Under the pieces are notes generated by a model. It saw only the letters and a list, made by a program, of their open reading frames with translations. It made no database searches and was not told where the DNA came from. This document shows positions 34,654 to 46,300 of a stretch of 64,000 bases of DNA, piece after piece. Position numbers and translations under genes: made by a program. Every line of letters starts with the position of its first letter. Position 1 is the stretch's first letter. This stretch comes from Cladopsammia gracilis (taxonomy: Eukaryota; Cnidaria; Anthozoa; Scleractinia; Dendrophylliidae), in the NCBI GenBank assembly GCA_022457155.1, contig JAJGOT010000213.1, forward strand, positions 62,001 to 126,000. The letters run 5' to 3'.

Positions 34654-34880
34654 ACCATTAGTACCTTACTAGCACCCCCAAAGTCGGACAAATGAAACAC
34701 TAATATTTCACTAGCATCCCTAAAGTTGGAGAAATGAACCGTTGGTACCTCACTAGCACCCCCAGAGTCGGACAAATGAACCACTAAGTCCTCACTAGTA
34801 CCCCCAAAGTCGGAGAAATTAACCACTTATTCCTCGCGACCTCCCCTAAAGTAGGAGAAACAAACATTGAGCACCCCTCT
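34622..34880 (+). repeat. 42-bp minisatellite containing the UGDH stop codon
   Basis: Six units of the form 'ctagcacccccaaagtcgga' caaatgaaccacta... lie in tandem with a period near 42. The first is the end of the UGDH reading frame: CTA GCA CCC GCA AAG GAG GAG AAA TGA (residues LAPAKEEK then stop). Later units keep the corresponding 'aaatga' in most copies. The C-terminal tail of the enzyme is thus part of the array. Confidence 0.85.
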
Positions 34881-35098
34881 AGCATCTGCAAAGGAGATAA
34901 CGGACACCACTAGGCCTCCCCTTAAGAAAAAGAGCCATCAAAACCCAACTTGTACTCACCCTCCCCCCCCCTCTCAACGAGAAGAAAGGAATCTGTAGAA
35001 CTCCACTACAGTTAATACCCCCATAAGAAGTGGAATTAAGTCCTTTCCTTGTGAAAATGAAGCAAGAAAAATCTGAACATACTGCATGAATTCATATA

Positions 35099-35277
35099 CA
35101 CCTTATTCCAAAATGGCGGCCAATTTATTATTCTTTTATATGTATGTTAATTAGCCCTCTTGGCCTCATTTCCGCTCGAAAATTCCTTTGTATTTTCCAC
35201 ATGCTGACGAGGCCAAGAGGGCTAATTTACATGAATATAAAAGAATAATAAAATGGCCGCCATTTTGGAATAAGGTG
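35099..35277. mobile_element. MITE with TA target and 'caccttattccaaaatggcg' ends
   Basis: Left end caccttattccaaaatggcg gcc; the right end is its exact inverse. TA flanks both sides. A second inner pair, 'agccctcttggcctc' and 'gaggccaagagggct', continues the hairpin. Confidence 0.75.
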
Positions 35278-36045
35278 TACGATGTTCGTTTTATCAGGTT
35301 TAACCAGAGTATAGGAAAAACAGTTATATATTACATGTATTCACTTCGGCGTAGCATGCATCTTGTCGGTCGAAACTACCATTTCTGAGAATTGAATAGG
35401 TAGTCTGTCGGAAAAGGTCAAATTATTTGCCATAATAATATATTTTTTCAAATAAATGGCGTTTGAAATATATTTTTGAATCAATGAGAAAATCCGATAT
35501 TGATGTATATCCCAAAAAACACAACGAGAAAAAATATATAAAACAAGTTTAAGAAAATACCGTATTTTCTCTGCCATTTAAAAACAGTTTCTTGAAATTC
35601 CCCACCCCCTAAAATTTAGTAATCATGCATAACTTCAGTGAGTGTTGCATCTACTCTAGGCAAGAGAAAATTGTTTTCCTTGCTCTAGGTCAATTTTTTC
35701 ACAAGTACGACTGCATTTTTTCCAAAAAATTTTAACCGGATCATCCGGAAATTGAAAGACTTTCAAATGAAATTTAAAATACGCGCCTATAGGTGCTGAA
35801 TCATCAAAATACCGTGTTGTAGTTATCTAATATTTATCCATAACTTATTGTCGTACTTATTTGTTGGTGGATGTATTTGTTGGACTTGTACTGCTAGATA
35901 TTTTATATTTACATTTGTATAACGAATTCAAAATAGTTTATTTGTTGAGGTAACCACTATTTATCAATACAGCGCTTCGACTTTTGACTTCAGTGCTGTC
36001 AATTGGATATTTAGGTGTGCGCGGAATGTATGAAAACCAGCTTAC

Positions 36046-36280
36046 CATATTTACTCGATTAAACGCCAGACGTGTTTATTTAAAGCTGGGGCTCGCGGAC
36101 CCGATGTTTATTTGAACCCGACGTTTATTAAACGGTGGTAATTTTTCATGATCTTTTATTGCCTCCGTTGCGTAATACCGAGTTTAAATAACGCCGGTGC
36201 CTCGAGTAAACGCCTTAGGCGTTTATTCAAAGCTCGACCTCGTCGATCCGGCGTTTAATTGAGAAAATACGTTATACCTC
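36046..36280. mobile_element. MITE with 'aaacgcc' repeats
   Basis: The left end catatttactcgattaaacg and the right end in reverse cgtattttctcaattaaacg match. The interior repeats 'gtttatt' and 'aaacg' motifs. Non-coding. Confidence 0.55.
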
Positions 36281-36597
36281 TTATTGATGACTGCAAATTC
36301 CTAATGTCTATATTTTGTTTAAACCTGGTTTTCATTAGCATTGCACGCCAGCTACATGTAGCTACATGTGGCATAACGGCACTGTTGTCAACCTGAAAAC
36401 GGGGAGGAAATAAATAACCGGCATATTGAAAAGCAGAACTGGTTTATGTGGTTCATTTTATTAACTTTAAAGATCCCATCCCCTCAAGATCCTTTTTCTT
36501 TGGCAGTTCGACCTTGTACAGGTAATGTAGTCTAAACGTTTTAGAGGATTCTATGTTAGGTTAGATCAGGATGAGGATAATTTTGAAACGTTTAGGC

Positions 36598-37167
36598 GTA
36601 TTCTTGGCTTTCACTTACGTCATATCAAAATTCAGAAGCATTAAAAAATAGATTTCGAATCCAAAATGTTTATGGAATTGTAGAGAGTTTAAAACTACAC
36701 ATTTTGGCCAAATTTTGAAGCGTAAAAGCATTTCGTTCAAGGGTTATAGGCGAACGAGTATTAGATATTTTTAGTAAGAAATGTATGGAGCGGCCATCTT
36801 TGTGCCCCACTCAGGGGCACAAAGATGGCGGCCAAAAATTCAAAGTCTTAATTACACCAAAAATCACATCCAAAAATATTGTATTTGCTATAAGCTCAAT
36901 TAACTCGGCTTATAAGCACTTATAATGCAAACAATAACTTTCAGCGGATTCAATTTTGTTTATTTTCGCGGCTTATCTGAAATAGCGTGACGCATTGCGT
37001 GACACATTTCAAACCTTTGTAAATCGGAAGCAAAACATCGTTAAAACCTGAAACGTTTTGTGAAAGATTATAACACTTGTATCCACATACCATGTTAGAA
37101 ACAGCTTTGTAGGACGTATACTTTAGATTTTGTAATTTTTATGACGTCATGTGAAAGCCAAGAATTC
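36598..37167. mobile_element. Foldback element with an internal GC hairpin
   Basis: Left 'ttcttggctttcacttacgt' and the reverse of the right end ttcttggctttcacatgacg are inverted ends. Near the middle, at 36793-36835, an arm gccatctttgtgccccac pairs with ggggcacaaagatggc. Non-coding. Confidence 0.5.
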
Positions 37168-37334
37168 AATGGCACTTTTCGAAATTCTACAAAAAACTTG
37201 CTTTCGTAACTCTTCAAGAATCATAACGCATGTATTTCAATATCACAAATAATGACATATTTTAATTTCTGCAAGAATGTAGTGAAAACATTAACTGGTC
37301 TTGTCTGCATGTGTATCCACGGTAATCCAGTGTT

Positions 37335-40300
37335 TTATTTGCTGCCTGAACCTGGAAAGAGAAAAATAAGTTTTGCATGTTTTGGAATGGTGCATTGTTT
37401 TCCTAAATCATTTTAGTGCATTTAGCTGAATATCGCAGCCGCAGAAAATTTTAGGGAAAGGAATCAAAGAAGTGAGCAAAGAAATAACTTGATCAATATT
37501 TTTAAAACTGGTCCTCACGCTTTGTCAATAACAATGATGTCTGATTTCCATTGTTAGACCCTACAATCGGCGTCACAAATAGGTAGTCCGCGGGAAACAA
37601 AATACAACATTGATTGTGGGGTTGTAGGTGGGGGGAGGGGATGGGGTAGGGGGAAGGGGAGGTTGTATTTGTCCATGGTATCAAAATGCACCTCAAAATG
37701 AAAGTGTCTCAACAGTTTTGTCGTCGATTGCTGAGTACCCATGATGGATGGTTCATTTTGCGTGCAAGGGCTCAGAATGCCTACCAATTGCCAGCAATGT
37801 GATGGACACTGGGTCATAACCTTGCGGAGTATGCAGCTCCTTCATACATACACGGCATTGAAACAAGTTGATATTCTAGGGGAAAACAACAGGAAATAAT
37901 GACTCGTATTAATGACTGATGTTTCGGTGTTTTATCCAATAAATATTAGGAAGCTTTTACAACCACGACGGCAACGCCAGGGAAAACATGACTTGAAAAA
38001 ATAATTTGCGCTCTTTGAAACTACTGTGTAGTTGTTTCAATTTGTTTAGTTTGTCTAATGTGATTAAATTGTCTCGGAGGAATGGCTTTCAATTGTTTAC
38101 GTTCTCCACAAAACCAAAAATTTTATCATTTGACGTTGTTGTTTTGCAGGGAACGGCAAAGAAATATATTAAAATGTAAAACGAACATGCAGAGGCATTG
38201 TTTTCGGTCATTAAACCTATTTTCTTTCGTGCCGCTCTCGCTGCCGTTGCCGTCGTGGGGGCTAAAGCTCCCTATTAACCGAAAACGAAGGACGGACGTC
38301 TCTTACCTGCCATCGCGGGTCGAACTGTTTTAACACTGTTCTTATATTTCCTTTGATTTATTTAATTCAACTCTCGTGCGCGGGCATGACTTACTAAGTA
38401 AAACAAAAACAAATACTGATTCTCAGACGGACTGAGACTATCAGATAAGTACTAATTCCTGTAATTATATGTAGTCCGTCTTAGTATATTGTTTCTAAAC
38501 AAAATATTTATACTAGCTTACGAGTGAAATGAAATTAAGTAACAATGCGTGTAAGAACTAGGCAATCCTCTATTGTTCTGCGGCATTTCGCTTTCCCCAC
38601 ATAAGATTGTTTAGATTTTCTTACTGAGAATACATCAACCTATGGACAACACCTTTTTGAAATAAAATGTACTGAAACTTTATTTTAAAGCGATATTTCT
38701 TTTGTGTTGCAAGATTTTATCCAATCATGAGACTCCAAAACAATGGCCAAGAAAGACTTCTAATTTTCCATGTTTCCCACAGAAATTTTGCTGTATTAAA
38801 ACTCAGAATAGTTTTCACTAAAAGGGAATCACTAAGTAAACTAGAGAGAAATAAATGCGCTACCTGATGAAGTGATAGTAGATTTTCATGTTTTAGCCAA
38901 TGAGGTGGACGGTTTCAACAATATCACAATTAACACCTGCATTCCTTGCCGTTCGGCTGCCTAGTTCTTACTAGGACCATTACTTAAATTGAACTGAGTT
39001 AAATAGCAAAAGACTCCTTTAATCGTCATCATCGTCATCATCATCGTCATTATAATAAAAATAAAAATAGTTTATTCCATTCTCTTGCAGGACATATACT
39101 AGAATTAATAAGTGGTAGTTACAATGAAAACTATCATTGTCATTATTCTCAAGTGACTGAAGGCTTGGATTTTTTTATCCTTAAAGGACCCCCTGCAGAG
39201 ATTTTAAAGAGCCCCATTCTTTCTTGATATAATAACTTTCCTCGGTCATGGAGTTTAAGGGAATTAATAACTGACTTTTTCGATCAAACGAAAGTCTCAT
39301 CAGCCATCACATGATATTCCCTGATTAATGACGTCACAAAACATATTTTTGGAAACGGGGAACGTTTGAAAACTTTTGCCATCAAAATGTCCAAAAGGTC
39401 ATTTCCAATGTAACTCCTCCTTTTAAGGCGGTATCCGTCATATGTCTTGTCAGATATTTTGACATTTGTTATGTCACGTGACCTGTTTTCCCTAAATGGC
39501 GGTTGCCGTTAACACGTGGACACGATTAAAAGGCGGCATTATTAAGCCCTTACTAGGAGTCATAGAAAAATGAATAAACAAGATGGATATAATGTGACTA
39601 TCGATTCCCCATTTTCGTTGAAAGATTTTCATTATCGTCATCATCATCGTCATAATCATTGTCATCATCGTCATGTCATCGTCATCATCATAGTCATGTC
39701 ATCGTCATTGTCGTCATCATCGTCATCATCATAGTCATCATCATCATCATCTGTCATCATTTATTATTCATCATTGTCATTGTCATGGTCGTTTCCGTCG
39801 TCGTCCTCTCATTGTCATTTTCATTGGTTGGTATTATCGCAATCGCTATCGTCATCGTCGTCATCATCATTATCATCACCAACAACGATATGACATGCAC
39901 AGTTGCTATCCGGTGAGCAAAGTATTCCACTGTTGATTCCTTGCTTTATATAGCCACGTGATAATTATATTGTAAATGTGTTTCTCCACTCACCTCAACC
40001 CAAGTTGCAATGCTATTGTGCTCAATAGGCATGCTGCCTTGTTGAGTGTTGTGACTGCCCGAGACTATCACAAACGGTGCATCAGAGAATATTGGAGGAA
40101 ATCTTACAGTCTGTCGAAGCAACAAAGTGCACTTTTGAGTTGGAGCCCAGATGATTACAGACGATCGTTAAACCTCATTATACAAGTATTTTTAACCGGA
40201 TATGCTCACTGCGTTTACATGTTTTTAGCTAAGTTTTCACTCACCTCACAGAAAGCGTAATTAGTTCCACTCAATGACTCAGGTCCCAGATTGTTGTTGA

Positions 40301-43300
40301 AAGTCACTGTAAGCGATTCCACGTTCATCTCTTTTGGTAGCTCCAGGAAAGCCATCCAGTCCTGTAGCTCGAAAAGAAACAAGAAGACTTGTTCCGTAAA
40401 TTGAAATGTGGCACAGTCTGCGGCCGCTTTTTGCAAGTTGAAACCTGTAACGTTTTCAGACCAAAATATTTAATGTTCTCCATTAATTTCTCGTTTCTTA
40501 CGGTAAAATACAAACATAAATCACTCTTTACTTGCCACGATTAAATTCTCGTGCAATCCGTCAAAATTCTGCATTTCGCGCAAGCACACTGTGAATTTCC
40601 CCGTTTCAATGTTCTCGGCCCAGACAGTGGCAGCGTCATGTTTGCGATGTCTGTAAGTATGTTCACTGGAGACCAGAACATAGGGAGGCTGTGAAAACTT
40701 ACCCTGAAAATAAACAGAAACAAAGCTTCAATGTGAGAGAAAGAAATACCCTGCCCTCTTTCCTTGGTATGTTTCTTTAGAGAAATTTTAAAACTGAAAA
40801 ATCAGACTCTTGTGAGCCAACTCGTGAATATAAAACATTCGGAGCCTCCCCTCTCCTAGACGTTTTATTTCACCGACACCCACCCCCTGCGTCCACCTCC
40901 CCACCCTCTCTTCAACGCCGTCCCCATGGGTAAGGCACGTGACTATTGCAAATCGCGGGCTCATATTAAGGCGGGGGTTCACACGAACGCCATTTTTTCG
41001 CCACTTGACATGGCTTTAATGGCAATATCTCGTTCACGTTTCAAGAAATTCGAAAGCTTTCTGCGTTTTTTGGTATGTTTGGGAGGAAATAGTTTTTCTC
41101 AAAGGATTTGTAAAATTAAAAGAAATAAGAAATTCTGAAGATTTAGTGAAGTTTTAAAATTAGAATTTGTATTTAATAATTTATAGATGGACACCAAGTT
41201 AGTCCCTGACTAGAAACCTGGGGTGCTCTTGCATGGGTATCAACTGTCTATTGGTGTTTCAAAACTCGTTTTCTTTCTTATGTCCTTTCTTTAAACCTCT
41301 TGAAATTTCATTCAAATTGACGTGCACCCCTGCCTTAACAGCCTATAGACCGATCGAGTGAAATTTTGTTCTTTGTTCTACTGCTGTAACTCGTTCATCG
41401 CTTCGCCTATTCACGAGTTAAAATGGGCATCAACGGTAAATTTGTCAAAGATTTGTCATCACTGCTGTTTTAGAGCAGTTTTCATTTGAGTGAATGAAAA
41501 CCAAAACCAAAGTAATTACTTTGACCAATCACAGCAGTCGTAAACAATCCAATGAACCAATCAGAGCTCGAAGCAATTACATGTCACCGGCGCAAAGCGC
41601 TGGAAAACGCGTGCGAGCAAGTCACGATTGGTTTTGGTTTTACTTCTGATTGGTCGAGAAAGTGGCGCGAGATTTTTTAGCCAATCACAAAGCGTAGCAA
41701 TGCAAAACCAAAGCAATTGTGTAATTACTTTCGATACTCAATTGAAAACTGATCTACTATCTTAATATTAATTATCCTTACTGACTGCCAATAAAGATAT
41801 CAGTGATCATTTGATCCTCTCCTCCCCTAACTGGCGAAGTAAGGAGAAATTGGATGTTATCAGAAACCCATAAGTGGGTTGAAACGTATAACGCGCATTC
41901 ACAGTTTCTGAATATTCATTCAGCTTAGTACCATATTTGGAAACCCTTCGGTCCCTCGAGATTGGAAGTAAGTTGTTCTAGCGAATTGTTTGGTTAATAT
42001 TTTTATTTTGATTTTCCAAATATGGCTGTAACAACTTCTTAGCAAATTGAATAATCGGAGGCTTGTTTTGAAGCGTACAAGAGACAGTTGCCACTTCAAC
42101 CCACTAATGGGTTTCTGATGTTACTAGTAAAGAAGAAAAAAAATAAGACGTACGTCAAATGGAAGCGGTCGGGATAGCTTTATAATAACACAGTATGTCT
42201 AATTCATACATTGTACTTCTTTCTGGAAAGAAAAATTATTGAGCATAAACTATTTAAAAGCATGGCAAGCGTTTTTAGAATGCCATTCTGAAATATAGTT
42301 TTATGTTATATTATTCTTTTCATTTTGAACTCTACAAAGTTATGTTTTCCCTCGGACAAACAAACGTTGGAAACAGACACGGGTGATCGACAAAAATGTC
42401 CCATGACATGATGTCCGTAAAAAGACTGGAATCTCCGCGGGCGATGCGCCCGCAAGCCAGGAGCCTATTACTCCTGCGCAAGCTGAACGCGAGTATTGCC
42501 TAAAGAGACGACTGGGAACGAGTCAGAAGATTTACCCATTTTCTTTAACTATGATGCCGCAAAAAATAGTCGACATAGACTCTTCGCAGTCGTGTGTTTG
42601 CCGAGTTCGATCGTGCAGTTAGTTTAGCCGCCATCTTAAATGCCAAGGCGCGATAATCGCTATGTTCACTTTCATCCGACCCCCTGAGTAGTTTTTGTAC
42701 TCTCCTCAGTTTTTATCGAGCCGTGACATTTTAAGCCCGGTTTCCATATGATCGCTACGATCGCTGCGATCGCTGAAAGAAAGTTCAGCGATCGTAGCGA
42801 TCATATGGAAACCACTCTCCGGCGATCGTAGCGATGGCAGCGACAACGATCGCTGCGATCGCTGTGATTTTATCTCGGCGATCGCGACGATCGCAGCGAT
42901 CATATGGAAACCACTCTCCAGCGATCGCAGCGATCGCAGCGACAGCAAAAATACAGGATGCACTTCGTACGCTCACTCATTTCAAGATGGCTGCCAACAC
43001 GAACGCTGAGAAAGGGTGCGATTTGGCCCTCTTTATGGAAGAAGTGCAAAGATACGACTGTCTTTATAACAAATTTTAAAAACAAGCTTCAAGTAAGAGT
43101 CGACGATTCACAGCCGCCATGTTGAATTTCAAGAATGGCGCGAACGATTTTGTCAGCCCCAGGTTCCCTCGATCGCCATCAATCGCTGCGATCGCTGAAC
43201 TGTTTTTTTTTTTCAGTGATCGCAGCGATCGCAACGATCGTAGCGATCGTAGCGATCATATGGAAACCGGGCTTAAGATGGCTGTTAAACGGACTCAACG

Positions 43301-46300
43301 ATCGGTCGAACCAACACACGGGAAAATAGGGAACTGTAAACAAACAATGGAACTTACGCATTACCTGTGGCAGGGTAATCTCCTTACAAGTTGTACCATC
43401 CCACCAACTTGGCAAAACCTCGTGCCCCGTAACTGAACCCACGGGATTCCCTTGATACACCATAAAATCCACAAAGGTAAGCCCACCATCAGGAGGCAAG
43501 CGGTCGAGTCTCCCGGCAGTCAGCGCGCAAACGAAAAATTTTGAAGATGAAACATCTTCAGTCCAGGCCACCACGGCTTCATGCGTGAATTGCCCGGATG
43601 TGTTGAAGAAATTGGCAGATAGCTGCACGTGAACAAATTTGTGTGCGAGGAAAAGAGAGTTATTGAGTGTTACTTGCCGACACTGAGCTTCTGATTTTCC
43701 AAGATACACATATGTACGGCCTCGAAAGAATAAAAACGCTGTTGAAAGAAAAGGAAGTAATAAAACAAATGAGATGAACAAATTTATAACTTCAAAAGAT
43801 CAGCAGGGGCAGATAGTCAGGCGTGTGATTTAAAATCTTCCAAAGTCGATTCGCAGTTTTTGACGCCCATAAAGGTCTTCTCTGATTGACTGAGAAAACA
43901 ATTAAACAAACAACACAACAATGGACCCTAGCCCTGAAAACAACGGAGCTGCGTGATACCCAGGTCCAATGAAATTCGAGGTGCTAAAGACCTGCGTGGC
44001 TGCTGCCGAGAGTATCGTCCCCTACATCCTGATAAATAATAAATAATCAGACAATTAAGTTGATGAAACACTCTGGTAGTTTCTTAGTGTTGCGGATGGT
44101 GTGATCACTAAATGACGTAAAACAAAAGATTCAAAAGACACTGAACAATACCCACACCACAACACAAAAGCTAACCAACAATGGCTTCCGCAACACCAGG
44201 AAATATCCAACACTCTAGACTGTTTAAATTTTAGGGCCTTAAATTAGAACCCGAGTTTCTTAGCTCGAGATGGAGCGCGAGGTTGAGTCAAGAGCCAATC
44301 ATAAGTGTTAGCGCATCCTATTGTGTCAGAGCTCGTCATCAGCTCGCAACCACAATTTTATTAAACTTTTAAATTTGTAATTTACAAGTGCTATTGTTTC
44401 AACCTCTGAAACAATGGCTATACTTGTAAATTACACTTGTAAAAGTTTTATTGAATTGACCCCTGAACACGAGATTACGTTTTCCTGCGTTGGACACCAG
44501 TCGCATGTTTTCCCGTGCTTGACACAAGTACAGTTGCACGTTTTTTCCGCGCTGGGCACCAGTTACAAGTATTCCTACGCTTGCTACCGGTTGCATGTTT
44601 AAGTGGGCTTGATTCCAGTTGCGTGTTCCTTTCCCGCGCTTTGCATCGGTAGCAATATTTCCCGCGCTTGCGCTTGGCACCGGTTTGATTGCTTCAATCA
44701 TAGTGTCAATTCGTTTTCAGCTTTTTGGCCAAATGCTATTACTATATTTTTTACAATAATAACGAAACTCACGTTCACAACTTCCAGGACCCGTCATCGT
44801 TATTTTCTTGCTCTTCAAACACGACTCCTGCTCTAAAGCTGCTAAATTCTGGTAGGTAACCCTGTCATTTGAACACAACTCGTCTTCATAATTGGGTATG
44901 TCCTCGTTACAAACGCAAGTGGCATTATATGGACTATACGCCTTACACTTGGCGTAAAATGAACAATGGAATTTGTCGCAAGGATCTAGATCTAAAGGGA
45001 AAAAACAGTGATGAGAAACTGCTGATGCTGTACAAGCAATCTACAGTGAAGCCTCTACTTTGGGACACCTCCATTAACCCTATTCAGCCTGGGCTTTTTT
45101 TGACACGAGCCTGGGGGAGGGCACATTGTGCCCCCCTCGTAACTTCAAGAACATTAAGGCTATGACAATGAAACCGAGAGGGTACATAGTAGGTCCAAAA
45201 CTGTCTCCTTTGTGGTCCGCAAAATGGAACGATGACGTCATATGACGTAGTTATTAGGTAATTAGTTATACGGCCGCCATCTTGGATCCGCCATCTTGGA
45301 TTTCTGAAATTGTTTAAAACCTCTTAAAAACCGTCCAAATTGACTCAAAATTAATCAAAACCAATAAATAAACGCTAAATGAAGTAAAAATATACAAGTT
45401 ATACCAATAAACATTGTTTTTCTTCATTCAAAGGTACAAATATGCAAATTTCAAAAAACATGGCTGTCAAAATCTTGTTGCCATGGAAACATCAAGTCAC
45501 GTGGTCAATAAATTGTCATATGAAATTGTTGCCAGATAAATTTTAGGAAAAGACACAAAGTTTGATGGCGTTTGAATACATAAATACATATTAAAGAAGT
45601 TATGAATGTTGAAAGTTAGCACGGGCACTTTGTGCACCCCTCCCCCCAGGCTGAATAGGGTTAAGGGGACACTTCTCATGATCCCGACCGGCAAAACACT
45701 CATATAACCTTTGTATCACCTTTATTAAAGGGACACCTCTATTAAGGGGACATTCCTCCTGGCCTCGGCTAACAAAACACTCATATAACCTTTGTAATTA
45801 TCACCTTTATTAAAGGGACACCTCTATTAAGGGGACACTTCTCCTGGCCTCGGCTAGCAAAACGCTCATATAATCTTTGTAATTATCACCTCTATTAAAG
45901 GGACACCTCTATTAAGGGGACACTTCTCCTGGCCTCGGCTAGCAAAACGCTCATATAATCTTTGTAATTATCACCTCTATTGAAGGGACGCCTCTATTAA
46001 GGTTACCGTATACCTTCGGATCGACCATTTTATTGAAATTTTTTTTGGGCGTCCAAAAGTTTACAAAATGAACTTTCATCCAAAAAAAATTATCGAAAAA
46101 TAGTGTAAATTGACGAAAAAATTACGGTATAAAGTTTACGGGCGGAGTTTGAATAACTGAATAAAACTGTTTTATACGTAGTTGTTTCACTTCCACAAAT
46201 TGACTGATTGTCAGGTTTTTGACTTAACAAACGCATTTCGACTCTCAGGAATGCCGGAAATGGCGTTTTAGGGGTAAAATTGGAAAAAAATTGAGGGTTG

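Larger units (their letters stand above)
34881..37334. other. Intergenic region between UGDH and the membrane H-lectin gene, convergent 3' ends
   Basis: No gene found. It holds a C-rich patch (~34960), three inverted-repeat elements listed separately (35099-35277, 36046-36280, 36598-37167) and AT-rich filler. Both neighbouring genes end here, so poly(A) sites are expected. AATAAA-like strings are present but too frequent in this composition to choose one. Confidence 0.6.

Noticed and set aside
37502..37696. Frame with 'DYLFVTPIVGSNNG' resembling a lectin line
   Set aside because: No acceptor or donor in the right phase, and the gene model already closes with a stop in exon 15; the likeness is too short.
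39659..39916. Hydrophobic frame rich in V, I and H
   Set aside because: Product of the tcatcg/tcatca microsatellite.
42706..43085. Frames such as SQRSQRSLSLPSLRS and IAAIAV on both strands
   Set aside because: Translations of the cgatcgc-type palindromic MITE.
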